The notes beneath the pieces were generated by a model that saw only the letters and a program-made list of their open reading frames with translations, made no database searches and was not told the origin of the DNA. Positions 34,401 to 44,423 of a stretch of DNA of 64,000 nucleotides are shown here, one piece after another. Where the stretch lies: positions 1,202,065-1,266,064 of the forward strand of contig NC_049987.1 in the NCBI RefSeq assembly GCF_000003815.2, in the 5' to 3' direction. How positions within the stretch are numbered: position 1 is the stretch's first letter; every line of letters begins with the position of its first letter. A program made the translations under genes and the position numbers. This DNA comes from Branchiostoma floridae (lineage: Eukaryota > Chordata > Leptocardii > Amphioxiformes > Branchiostomatidae).

Positions 34401-37400
34401 GCTATCATGATTGTGGTTGGATTTTTGTCTGTTGATGATTGCAAATACTCGCGTAAGTAAAAAAAAAATATTTATGTATTTTCTTTCCTCTTTCTCTCGC
34501 CCCCATCTCTCCCCTGTATTTCGACATGCGTACTTGAATGTTTGTGGTGATCATAAACCAACTATTGCAACTACGTATCTCTAGATTGCATTTACAACAA
34601 CTGTAGTAAATGCTCTGTCGATAAAACATTTGGTTTTGTTCGTAATATTCTAGGCATCCATTGGTTATTATAGAGTTCATTTTTAAGTCACGCAGTGGGT
34701 TGTTGCTGACAAAGTTTTTAAAAAAGTTCTATTATTTGAAATTGTTGCTATTAAAGTTTTTTTATTCTTTGGCATAGTTTCTATTTTATATCCACTGTTA
34801 AATTTTTCTATTTTAAAACGACTGAAAATGACGCTTGCAGATCACACGATGTCAGTATATAATCTAATTAATATCAGGCTAAAATGATAAACATTATAAT
34901 ATATACAAATACATCCGCTTAGATAAGGACTAAAGCATCAACATTCTGAATATTTTATTAAAAATCAAAATCAAAATTGAATTATCATTTGCAATGTTAA
35001 CTTGCACAATTGGGACACCAATACATGTCTTTTAAATGTTTCTGTACATATCGTTTGTCGTTCTCAAAAAAAGTTGGAAAATCTTACAATTTCAGGCATT
35101 GACAAAACTGTCATCTGCTGTTGAAGTCTTGCAAGGCGACCTGCACAACGCAATAAAGCAGCTTACAGCTTTCGAGACTTTGAAGCGCCAGTTGGACATC
35201 GACGGAAGCAGAATCACATTCTTAGAGGAGCGTCTTCAAGAGATGACCAAGAAGTTGGGTAAGCTGACAATCAGATTTTTCTCCTTTTGGTAAAGAGATC
35301 ATTTAGAGTAGGTGTCATGCATTGTCTTTGAATTTTAGCTATTATCTTGTCGGTATGGTTGTATGGTAGGGGTTTGTGCCGGTACGGTGGTTTTCTTGTT
35401 GGACCGGTCAAGAAAAAACGGACGTGAAAAAAATCAGTGGACCTAATCTTTGACCGATTAAAAATGAACAATTATGTTGGCAGCGTTTCACGCGTTTTGG
35501 GGTTTACTGGTCAAAGAGAAAGGCAAGAGCGAACCAAGTCTCTACAGTAAAACTTGATCAAAGTTAGTAAAACTTGATCAAAGTTAGTGTTGTTTACATC
35601 AGAATAGAATTAAAAACGCAAGTGGAAGTCACGTAAACGAATCTTAGGAGCGAAATGGACCATTGTTTTGTGTAGCGCCCATTCTTAAGTTTTAAGAGAC
35701 AATCAGGTTCAGGTCCGGACCTGGACCCGCTCTCCTGAACCTGGACCGTACTTGGACCTAAATTTTCATTTTCGGTACTGACCCTATTGTATTATGTTTT
35801 AATATGCCACGGTCTGTAGTTGTATTGTATTGAATTATAGGGTAGTATTGTGACGTACACAAATGCCTGCAGACATAATGAACACCCATCGACCAGTGGG
35901 TGCCTTTGTCACTGTAATCTATTGTCATTAAACGATTTTTGTAAAAAATTATTTTAAAACTGCGTAATGCAACGATCGCAATGTAATGTTGGAATTATTC
36001 TTGCAGACAATTATGAAGGAGACAAGAACATTACATGTGATATTCAAAAGGTAAGATTCAATGTACGTTGCCTTTGCCAGTAAGAGGTTATATCTTCGGC
36101 TGTTTGCTTGTTAGGGCTACGTGTGTCTTTGGGACTAAAGAAATGTGCATTTTTAAAACATTTGGTAGGTCGGTAGGTCTCAATGACAAAGATAGATTTG
36201 ATAATGGACATCGTAGCAGCAATACATCTTCAGCGTTCAATAATATGCCTGCCAAACATGTGACATGTGTTAGTGATAGACATAGTTGTCAGAACGACAA
36301 CGAAATGAATATTACAAAAAATTAAAGATTTATAAGAAAATGCCTTTTAATGGGACGGTCGTACCTTTTATTTCTATGTCACTTTAATCAGCGTAAAACT
36401 CTGTATTGATATGTTCCCAGGACAAGCCTACCAGTGACAAAACGTCCACGACGGACACATCAAAAACTGAAAGCTCGCAGGGTATTTTATTTTTTTTATA
36501 TTTATATACATATTTTTATTTTCAAGTTTAATATTTATAGATGATATTTTTTATTTATATTAAATATGAATGCTAATAGGAAATATAGTACATTGGAAAA
36601 AATGATTGGTAAATGATTGTCTTAAATATTTAACTTTTTTCCCTTTTATACAAAACAAAGACACCCCCTATGAAAACAGTTGCTATGTCGTGTATAATAC
36701 AAATGCTGGTTGAATAGCGTTCTTTGCTGTGGATATTGATCCGTTACATGTTCTTGCATTACAAAAGTTAGAGTTGGTTTTCAGTTATATGCATTTTACA
36801 TAAGGACCTTTGTTTCATTATTGTCTTGGAACTACAAATATTTTGCGAGAATATAAAAAAAAGAGATCTCCACCAAAATATGTCTTAAAACATACGCCAA
36901 ATTAATACACAAGGTATAATAAACGTGGCCAGGGACCTTGAGTTCAAACAAATGAATGAATACAAAGCATGATATACATACCAAGCAATATATTTTTTAT
37001 CTTTTGCATCTTTTTTTCGGATTTTTTTCTTGCAACTGTTGTTTACATTTTTTTTAAAATTTAACTTACTGTATATAATTTACTCGTTTTGCATGATCTA
37101 CTGTATGCTTGAATTTTAAACTAACAAAAATTAATTGCCCGCATCGATGTCATCCATGCAATCAAATAGACATGGCTTAGCAAGTTCCATTGCCAGGCAA
37201 CTACGATTCTTTACTCGAGTCACATGGCCTTGTTTACGTACTCGTTGTAATTTATACGGTTACACCACTACTGACGAAGGTAGTATGTGCGACCAAAAAT
37301 TAGAGGTAAACAGTATGTTCGCGTTAAATTACATTTATCATACAATCCAACAAGAACAAGTCCATGTTCACTTTTTGTAATTCCCTACCACAGAAATCAC

Positions 37401-38238
37401 TGGAGAAAACGTTGAATCGAAGATAAGCTTTGGTGGGCGTGGATCAGAACAAGGCAAGTTCAACGGTAACTACGGAGTGGCTGTTTCTGCTGACAATGAG
37501 ATCTTCGTGACTGACTACCACAACAAACGGGTCCAGGTCTTCGGCATGAATGGGATGTTTCTCCGCTTGTTCCCAACAAAAATGCTGCTTGAACACAAAC
37601 ACACTCTCATATACCCTTACGGTGTTGCTGTTGACACATTTGGCAATGTTTGGGTTACAGGGGTTGATAATGATAAAGACCGTCCGCAAGCCTATATAAT
37701 AAAGTACAGCAGTAAAGGGGGTTTGCCACTCACTATTTTTAACAAACCAACAGAGCACATGGCACCTACGATCGCCATTGACAAGCGAAAGAACAAAATC
37801 GTTGTGGTTCTCTCGAATGAGATTTTAATGTTTCTACCAAATGGCTCACTTAGTCAGAGTTTTGTAATGACGCATTATGAGGTTACAGGTTTATATCCTT
37901 TAACATCCGACGAGAATGGTAACGTCATTATTGCAGACTACGACAGTGTCCATGTGTACAGTGATTCTGGATATCACAAATTCTCATTTAAAGGGGAAGG
38001 AAAAGACACATGTCAAATGCTGTGGGTCAGTGGGATTTGCGTGGACACATCGGGTAACATCATTGTGGCTAATACTGGGAATAACCGAATAGACATGTTC
38101 ACAAAGGAGGGTGAATTTGTTCGCACTATCGTCCGTATGACCGGTCCTGGTGCGTTAGTAATGGGACCAGACGGGCAGTTGGTAGTGATTAGCACTAATG
38201 CTGTAACTGTATTCCAACCAAAAGTGCTATTTTTGTAA
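31439..38238 (+). CDS. Type II membrane protein: coiled-coil stalk plus NHL beta-propeller, about 532 residues
   Basis: Exons: 31439-31772, 34315-34452, a proposed 14-nt microexon 34841-34854, 35096-35258, 36007-36050, 36421-36481 and 37394-38238; all phases agree if the microexon is used. Residues 1-111 are a cytoplasmic tail (MYEQAQPVRCPISG start, WYEEAEAVYHTI motif, Pro-rich PPPLPNP). The helix PMYIAMAFVAIMIVVGFL is at about 132-149. Residues 163-216 are coiled coil (LSSAVEVLQGDL to FLEERLQEMTKKLG), followed by a Ser/Thr/Lys linker. Residues 252-532 form an NHL-type propeller with repeats such as YGVAVSADNEIFVTDY...RVQVF, YGVAVDTFGNVWVTG, DENGNVIIADYDSVHVY and ICVDTSGNIIVANTG...IDMF. There is no RING or B-box, so it is not a TRIM protein. 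The propeller would face outside the cell and probably binds protein or RNA-like ligands; the ligand is unknown. An upstream in-frame ATG at 31367 exists, but MYEQ matches the paralogue. The stop is TAA at 38236. Confidence 0.82.
31986..32966. mobile_element. Mariner-like non-autonomous element ends, copy 2
   Basis: The left end TACAGTCAAACATGCCC then AAGACGACCACC matches the reverse complement of the right end (TACAGTTCAAACCTGCCC then GAGCGACCACC). Both start with TA, consistent with a TA target site and a CAGT terminus as in Tc1/mariner relatives. Subterminal GAAAAAGCGGTCGA and AGGTGGTCGCT motifs occur in direct orientation at both ends. The interior contains the alternative membrane exon at 32293, so either an exon was enclosed or two separate fragments flank it. 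Confidence 0.55.
32293..32492 (+). CDS. Alternative membrane-helix exon of the NHL-propeller gene, ends in a stop
   Basis: Acceptor ATTTTAG at 32292, phase 1, joins exon 1 (31772) to give DSNGTLKLPV then the hydrophobic run AFIVLCVAVFLIAVSEI, clearly a membrane helix, followed by about 30 more residues and TAA at 32490. Use of this exon would give a roughly 177-residue tail-plus-helix protein without stalk or propeller. A donor-like AAAAAG/GTATGA lies after the stop, and that stretch (ACACAGATCTTTCTTAAAAA with GGTATGAG) is duplicated at 32476-32530. It may be a poison or decoy exon, or a relic. Confidence 0.5.
33640..34035. mobile_element. Imperfect foldback element of about 390 bp
   Basis: The left arm has TTGCCCATTTTAT, then AGCACTTTGGT, then AAACGTGCGTACGCAC. 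The right arm repeats these in reverse complement and in mirrored order (GTGCGAGCGTACGTTT, ACCAAAGTGCTA, ATAAAATGGGCAA). The arms are about 150 bp around a spacer of about 100 bp. Both strands show long AT-rich open frames, which are by-products. It lies in the intron between the alternative membrane exons of the NHL-propeller gene. Confidence 0.65.
34841..34854 (+). other. Proposed 14-nt microexon of the NHL-propeller gene
   Basis: The membrane exon ends in phase 1 at 34452 and the coiled-coil exon needs phase 0 at 35096. Direct joining gives a stop. The 14 bases here follow CTTGCAG, precede GTATAT, and restore the frame, adding HHTMS. I found no better candidate in the interval, but a segment this small cannot be proved by eye. 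Confidence 0.35.
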
Positions 38239-39814
38239 GTTAAGGCTGTACACGTTATTCCGATAATCATTTTCTATAGGAATCCTGTAAATATACGGTA
38301 GTGTTGTAAAACCACAGGGTTTGAAAAAAAAAAGATTGTGTAAATCCAGTTTAAAATCTTGTAATGCTGCACACTTATACGCTTAGGCGAATTATTTAAT
38401 AGAACCAGGGCCACCGGCTTGTGCATTTGTAGAGATTTAACCAACGGGCCCTGTGGAAAAGAATTGTTGAAAAGGTAAGAAATGAGAATTGTTTGTCAAA
38501 GGCTTGAAGGATAACTAGGACAATAACAATGTAGCACTACATTACGTTGTGTCGCGCCAGGACATTACATACGTAAGTTTCAAGTAGGAGAAAAAGCGCC
38601 TGAGCTAATTCTGTATAATTTTATACCTTCCTCTCGGTAAGATTTTATGCCTTCCTAAACCATACGCAAAACCGTTCCCTGCAAGTTTAATTAGAAATAA
38701 ACGCCGAGCCACAGTTTGTGGATACTTGTAGGGTCCTGAGGCCATGTAAAGGTAGACAATTCTAAACTACTTTTTGCCAAAAGAGTATGTATCTGTGGAT
38801 AGGAGCCTTAGGGCATAAACTGAAAGAGTATTTCAATAGACAGCGACACGGTAATTGTAACTCTAATTGGAGATCAAAATAAACAAACAAACAAACACGG
38901 TAGTGGCGTCGCTGCGTTATAAATCGACAATGTAAATTGACTCAGCGATATCACGCAAAACGTCTTTAAAAAAAAAAACGGGCTGACCACTAAATTGTCG
39001 ATCAGGGCCATCGCGTAATCTGAGGCAAACAACGAACGTCGGTGGAAGGAGCAATAGAGGGACAACTCCCTCAATACGCCCTCCGTCGAAGTGGGTCTAT
39101 TCTTTAATGCTTGGACCTGTTATTTTGGAGATCCCATAGCTGGGTTAGAACATCTTGGAGTAACCCCAACGGAAGAAGAAAACCCAAGCGCAAACTAAAG
39201 CAAATGAGATCTTGCGAGAATCTGACCCATTATGACGTCATTGTAAATCAACAATCAAGAAAAACGAAGAGAAAAGGAATCTCTATCCGCACTTAGGAAA
39301 ATTCTCAAAAACAAAACATTTATTTTTGTAGAAAAGATTACCCAGGGAATGCTATAATTTTAACTCAATACAAGCCAATCCAGCAGCTCCCTCTAACGGG
39401 CATGGTAAGAATTGTCGCCTTTCTTGGATTCCTACACCATACAGTAAGACTATTTTTTTTGCAAATATTCACTTACATGTGATTTAATCATGCAATTACG
39501 AAAAGTTGTCATGAACTATAGGATTCTCTTACAGCAGCATATCAGATATTTTGAAAGCCGTTCAGAATGTGTAATCCTATTCTTGAGCTTTAATAGGTCT
39601 CTTTATAAAATGTAACTAAAATGTTATGACAAACTTGCAATAAAGAACTTCTTTTCTTATTATTAAAATCAGGCAAAATTGCCTTCCTAATATATTTAGT
39701 CTGGGCTTGTTTTGGTCAACCTTGGGCGGGGTGGAGAGGGCCCGATACTTGATACAGCATAGTATCAAGATCATTATCTCACATTAAAATTCTGTAGCTA
39801 TTCATAAAGATGAA

Positions 39815-39882
<68 letters not shown>

Positions 39883-41400
39883 GTGTGTGTAGGTGTGTAT
39901 GCGTGTACGCGTGTGTGTGTGTGTAAATAGTCCGTTACAGAATCCCTTTCGAGTTATTGAATATCTATAAGGTTCCAGCGCACCACGGTGTTTTCTGTGC
40001 GGGCTGCGATATGGATATTTGATTGATCACTGTGTCAAATTAAAAAGGCCTGAGACTTCAAACCAGAACTGTAGAAGATAGTATAGTGGCCCGTAATGTA
40101 AAAATTCAAAGCAGGGATTAAAAGATTGTTGAGATATGACCCCCGGAAAATGTTATGCGAGCGGGAATAGTCATTTCCGGGGTCACGTGTTCTCGTTGCC
40201 AAGCGGAATAGCGTTACGTCAGCCTGATTTGCATCTCAGTTCCTTTTATGGACGCAGTCAGTATTATGAAATCGGGCAGCAAAGATCATAGCCGTGGCCA
40301 GCATGGTAGCCGTCGGGCAACAGACTGTGGGAGAAACGAGGCGACCGACAACGGGCTCGGGGACGCTACCGAAGGGGAGGGGGGGGGGGGTTGGTTGTCT
40401 GAGCCGGGGCACCTCAACTAGTCGGCATGATGACGCCGTGCTCTTAAAATGTTATAATGTATTTCCTAACATCGTTTGCATCGTCATCAGGACATTTACC
40501 TTTCCCTACAAAAACACCCCTTCTTGAAAACATTTTATCACCCTTAAACCCTTGACTGACTTCAGCACATTATAATAACTAGAAACACGGGCGTAACCCC
40601 CCCCCGTCTTTATATATGGAATAAGGGCGGATTTTAAAAGCTTATTTCAATCTGTACCTGATAATTTAGAAATGAAGACTGAATTAAATGTCCCTAGATA
40701 CAAATGGAAAACATGTTCTTTAAAACCATAGTCAATGCAAAGATAAAGATACAAATCTAATATAGATATACCAATAAAAACTCTTACACAATTAACACAA
40801 ACACGCGATATTGTGACCTCACTTTTTATTCCCCACCGCAGTTAAGTTTTTTTCAGTAAACACATGTTGTTTTTAAAGATATTAAAGTAAGAAGACAGGA
40901 GCTTATGTTAAACTGAAACATATTTGGTAGGAAGTGTATTTGATATTTGGACATTGGATATTCCAACGTTACGATAACGCAATTTGCAGTTATTGTTGCG
41001 TTACTGTCTACAGTACTATTTGTGACTAAAAATTTGTTGTTGTTTTCACAACTTCTAGTAAAATGATTCTCATGTAAGTTTGTCCGTAAATATGATAGTG
41101 TCATGTAACAAAAAGAAGAGTTATGTTTAGAACCAGGAACGATAATATTCATTACTAAAACATGTTTAGAAAAGTGTAACGGGTCCTTGTTTAATAAACA
41201 AATCTATTGAGTAAACTTTCAGTACTTAGTTAAGTTGTAAACAAATAAAGGCACTACAAGACCACACTGTCCCCAATTTTCGATGTGCTAAAGAAATCTA
41301 ATAAGGAATAGCCTAAGCACATTCCTCACGGGTCAAAGCATTTGTCGAAGAATTGTAACAAGTATGAGTTGCCAGGAGTATGCGTAAAATGTATATTGAG
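38239..41400. other. 3' flank of the NHL-propeller gene and intergenic region, no gene seen
   Basis: A possible polyadenylation signal AATAAA lies at 38696-38701. A repeat end CAAAATAAACAAACAAACAAA is at about 38876. A GT microsatellite lies at 39820-39924. A GC-richer patch at 40150-40440 contains TCACGTG and TTACGTCA and could be a promoter, but no exon follows it. A frame at 40294-40527 looks accidental. Confidence 0.5.
39820..39924. repeat. GT microsatellite
   Basis: About 40 GT units with a few A/C interruptions toward the right end. Confidence 0.97.
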
Positions 41401-41414
41401 TTTGCATTAAGCTG

Positions 41415-41633
41415 TCTAAAGAATTCTCTTGCGATGTGTTTAGCATATCAATATGTCAGTCATAAATTCTTTGGATGTGGTTTCGTCAACATTAGCACTG
41501 CTTCCGGTTCCACACTATGCCGATTAATTGGTGCTTCTGGATTCCCATCTACCTCTTCAGTGCTGCCTAAGGATTGTTAATCCAGTGCTGTCTCCGCTCT
41601 CCTCATCTGCCTCTAAGTACTGCCTCCGGATTC
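41415..41633 (-). pseudogene. Decayed C-terminal continuation of the Ser-rich secreted protein
   Basis: Directly after the TAG at 41636-41634 the same reading frame continues with repeat-like codons: ESGGST, stop, then RQMRRAETALD, stop, then QSLGSTEEVDGNPEAP to a final stop near 41469. The acidic STEEV motif beyond two in-frame stops indicates that the ancestral protein was longer and was shortened by nonsense changes. It now forms the 3' untranslated region. Confidence 0.6.
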
Positions 41634-44368
41634 CTATTCTGCTTCGTCAGTACTGCCTCCGGATACCGCTTCTACCTCTTCAGTGCTGTCTCCGGATTCC
41701 TCTTCTGCTGATTCAGTGCTGCCTCCGGATACCACTTCCACCTCTTCAGTGCTGCCTCCGGAAACCACTTCCACCTCTTCAGTGCTGTCTCCGGATACCA
41801 CTTCCACCTCTTCAGTGCTGTCTCCGGATTCCTCTTCTGCTGATTCAGTGCTGCCTCCGGATACCACTTCCACCTCTTCAGTGCTGCCTCCGGATACCAC
41901 TTCCACCTCTTCAGTACTGCCTCCAGATACCACTTCAACCTCTTCAGTGCTGCCTCCGGATACCACTTCCACCTCTTTAGTGCTGTCTCCGGATACCACT
42001 TCCACCTCTTCAGTGCTCTCTCCGGATACCACTTCCACCTCTTCAGTGCTCTCTCCGGATTCCTCTTCTGCTGATTCAGTGCTGCCTCCGGATTCACTCT
42101 CTGTTGATTCAGTGCTGCCTGCAGATTCACTCCCTGCCGATTCAGTGCTGCCTGCAGATTCACTCCCTGCCGATTCAGTGCTGCCTGCAGATTCATTGCT
42201 GCCTCCGGAATTGCTTTCCGCTGATTCGCTAGTTTCGTCGGATTGGCTCTCCTCCGATGCATCTTCTTCGGATCCACACGCTTCAGATTCGTCCTCTACC
42301 GATTCACCACTGCCACCGCCATTTGCGCAGCTATTTCCCACGTGGATATGGATGTGGGTCTCCTTCGAGCTGCTTCTACTAGAACAGGACCTGCCCCTGG
42401 ACCCGCACCCATTGTCGATGTGAATGTGGTAGTGCACCTCTTTAGAAGAACTGCAAGTACCAGCGCTTCCATACCTGCCCCTGCCGTTCCCTAAACTTGC
42501 GGAACAGCTTCCCGAATCGTCATCGCCTGAGGAGCCGCTTCCCGCATCGTCGTCACCAGAGCCGCTTGCCGAGCCGGATCCTGACCCGCTTCCCACATCG
42601 TCACCAGAGCCGCTTGCCGAGTCGCTTCTTGACGCGCTTCCCACATCGTCACCAGAGCCGCTTGCTGAGTCGCTTCCTGACGCGCTTCCCACATCGTCAC
42701 TAGAGCCGCTTGCTGAGTCGCTTCCTGACGCGCTTCCCACATCGTCACCAGAGCCGCTTGTCGAGGTGTCTCCTGACACGCTTTCTATATCGTCATCACC
42801 AGAGACGCTTGCCGAGTCGTCTCCTGACGTTCTTCCTGCATCGTCATCACTAGAGCCGCTTGTCGAGGTGTCTCCTGGCGTACTTCCGGCATCGCCATCA
42901 CCAGAGCCGCTTCCCGAGTCGACTCGAGCTCCTGACGTTCTTCCTGCATCGGCATCACCAGAGCCGAATGTCGAGTCGTCTCCTGCAGTGCTTTTCGCTT
43001 TGCCGGAAGCACCCACTGGATTACCGGTAACTGTTTAAACGAGATGGGCAGAAAAAAGTTTTATTCTCACTTTCTTAATGTTAATGCTAACATTTATATA
43101 CCAACAATTGCACCGTAAAAACACTTTGGTTTGTAACATTTAGAATATTGTCCAATAGATACGCAGAAATTAATAGTTTTTTCGGGATATTTCACAACTA
43201 ATTCCATGCGTATTACTTTTCCCCTTCAAATTTGACGGTGCCAACAATTGTTATTTTTATCAATGTATATAAATTTGGAATATAAACCTGAAAACTGTTT
43301 CAAAAATGAAACATCTTAATGACGTTTATAGTATTCTGTCAACACGTTTAACCCTCAAGCACCCGACCTTTTTTGCGACTAAAATGACCGAGTGGGGTCC
43401 AAACGGACCCCAAAATATTTTGTTCATAAAATCTCAGTTCCAATTCCTATCGGTGATCATTGTACATTCATTGCTTCGTCAATGTAAGAGGAATATTTTG
43501 ACATGTTAAGGTGTTGCTAATTCTCCTCATTATCATAATTTATGCAAAAGATCAGAAGGACCATATTTTGCACTAAACCTATTCTGACCAGAGAGGGGAA
43601 TTTTGAGGCCCTCAGCAAACTTTATGTCCAATAACTCATGAACGACTAGTGCTAAAGCTACGAAACTTGGTAATATATCACAAAATAATGTGACAATAAT
43701 TTTTTTGTCAATAAAATAAATTTATCATTATTTGAGGTTGCCATGGCAACGGAATTATGGCAGGCATATTTTTGCCAAAATTTGCCAATTTCGATTTAAA
43801 CAAGGTTTTCTTGGTAAACAATGCTTGTTTTCTTACAACAATAAAATTCTATGAAATTCAGTGCTATTTTCGTGATTCAAAATTTATAATTTATGCTAAT
43901 TTCATGACGTCATTAGTCAAAATCCAAGATTGCCGCCCTTATTAGCTAAATGATGTCATAATGTCGTCATATTATATGGTGATGACACAGATGTTTTGAT
44001 GAGGATTTAGTTTTACATGTTTATTATCTTCTAAAAGTTTGGTGGTTATACGATAAGTAGTAGGGGAGTTAAACTCAAAAGTTTGTTTCAAAAGCTGCAC
44101 TTTTTTGCTGGGGTCCGTTTGAGGACTTTCTTTATATAGCTTCCACAGTATTGTACCAATCTTCATAAAAACGTAGGAGAAGGTATAGAAGATATTGGCT
44201 GACAAAGTCACGGAAGGAATTTTTCTTCAGATTAAAAATGTTTACCACTCGGGTGTTTGAGGGATATATATTTCTATTTCTAAATGCAGGTGAGCTTCTG
44301 TGCTTACCTGGCACCGTTGTTTGGCTGACCAGAAACACGATCGCAAGGATAAGCCACAACTTCGACAT
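41634..44368 (-). CDS. Secreted Ser/Asp/Glu-rich repeat protein with HxHxH blocks, 485 residues
   Basis: Two exons: 44368-44308 (ATG, donor CCAG/GTAAGC, phase 1) and 43030-41634 (acceptor AAACAG), 486 codons with the stop. Exon 1 encodes a textbook signal peptide, MSKLWLILAIVFLVSQTTVP. The mature protein begins TGNPVGASGKAKS. It continues with a Ser/Gly/Asp array of about 16-residue units (GDDVGSASGSDSASGS). A short central part has two related blocks, SSSKEVHYHIHIDNGC (about residue 212) and SSSKETHIHIHVGNSC (about 240). A Ser/Glu stretch and then 11-residue units STEEVEVVSGG follow to the end. Ser-x-Glu in each unit fits the secretory-pathway kinase FAM20C motif; acidic Ser-rich secreted proteins of this style often bind calcium or mineral, and HxHxH can bind Zn or Cu. 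Those roles are inference. No homologue is recognised by name. A transposon fills the intron. Confidence 0.8.
43348..44263. mobile_element. piggyBac-like MITE in the intron of the Ser-rich gene
   Basis: The left end is TTAA (43348-43351) then CCCTCAAGCACCCGA. The right end is TCGGGTGTTTGAGGG, the inverted copy with one change. Subterminal GTGGGGTCCAAACGGACCCC (43394-43413) is palindromic and recurs at 29219. The interior, about 880 bp, has no transposase. The right flank is ATAT, not TTAA, so that copy of the target site has mutated or the end is imprecise. It ends 45 bp before the exon 1 donor. Confidence 0.7.
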
Positions 44369-44423
44369 CTTCGCTTTCGTCAGTAGAACTAGAAAACAAA
44401 ATAAAAGTAACAAGCGTTCGTAG

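Noticed and set aside
37394-38238. TRIM2/TRIM3-type (RING, B-box, NHL) ubiquitin ligase
   Set aside because: No RING, B-box or filamin domain upstream; instead a membrane helix and coiled coil are spliced in phase.
40294-40527. 77-codon frame starting MASMVAVGQQ
   Set aside because: Crosses a G homopolymer, has no splice partner and no motif.
41683-42748. Plus-strand and other-frame open frames over the Ser-rich repeats
   Set aside because: By-products of a stop-free 33-bp repeat. The minus strand has a signal-peptide exon with a matching splice phase.
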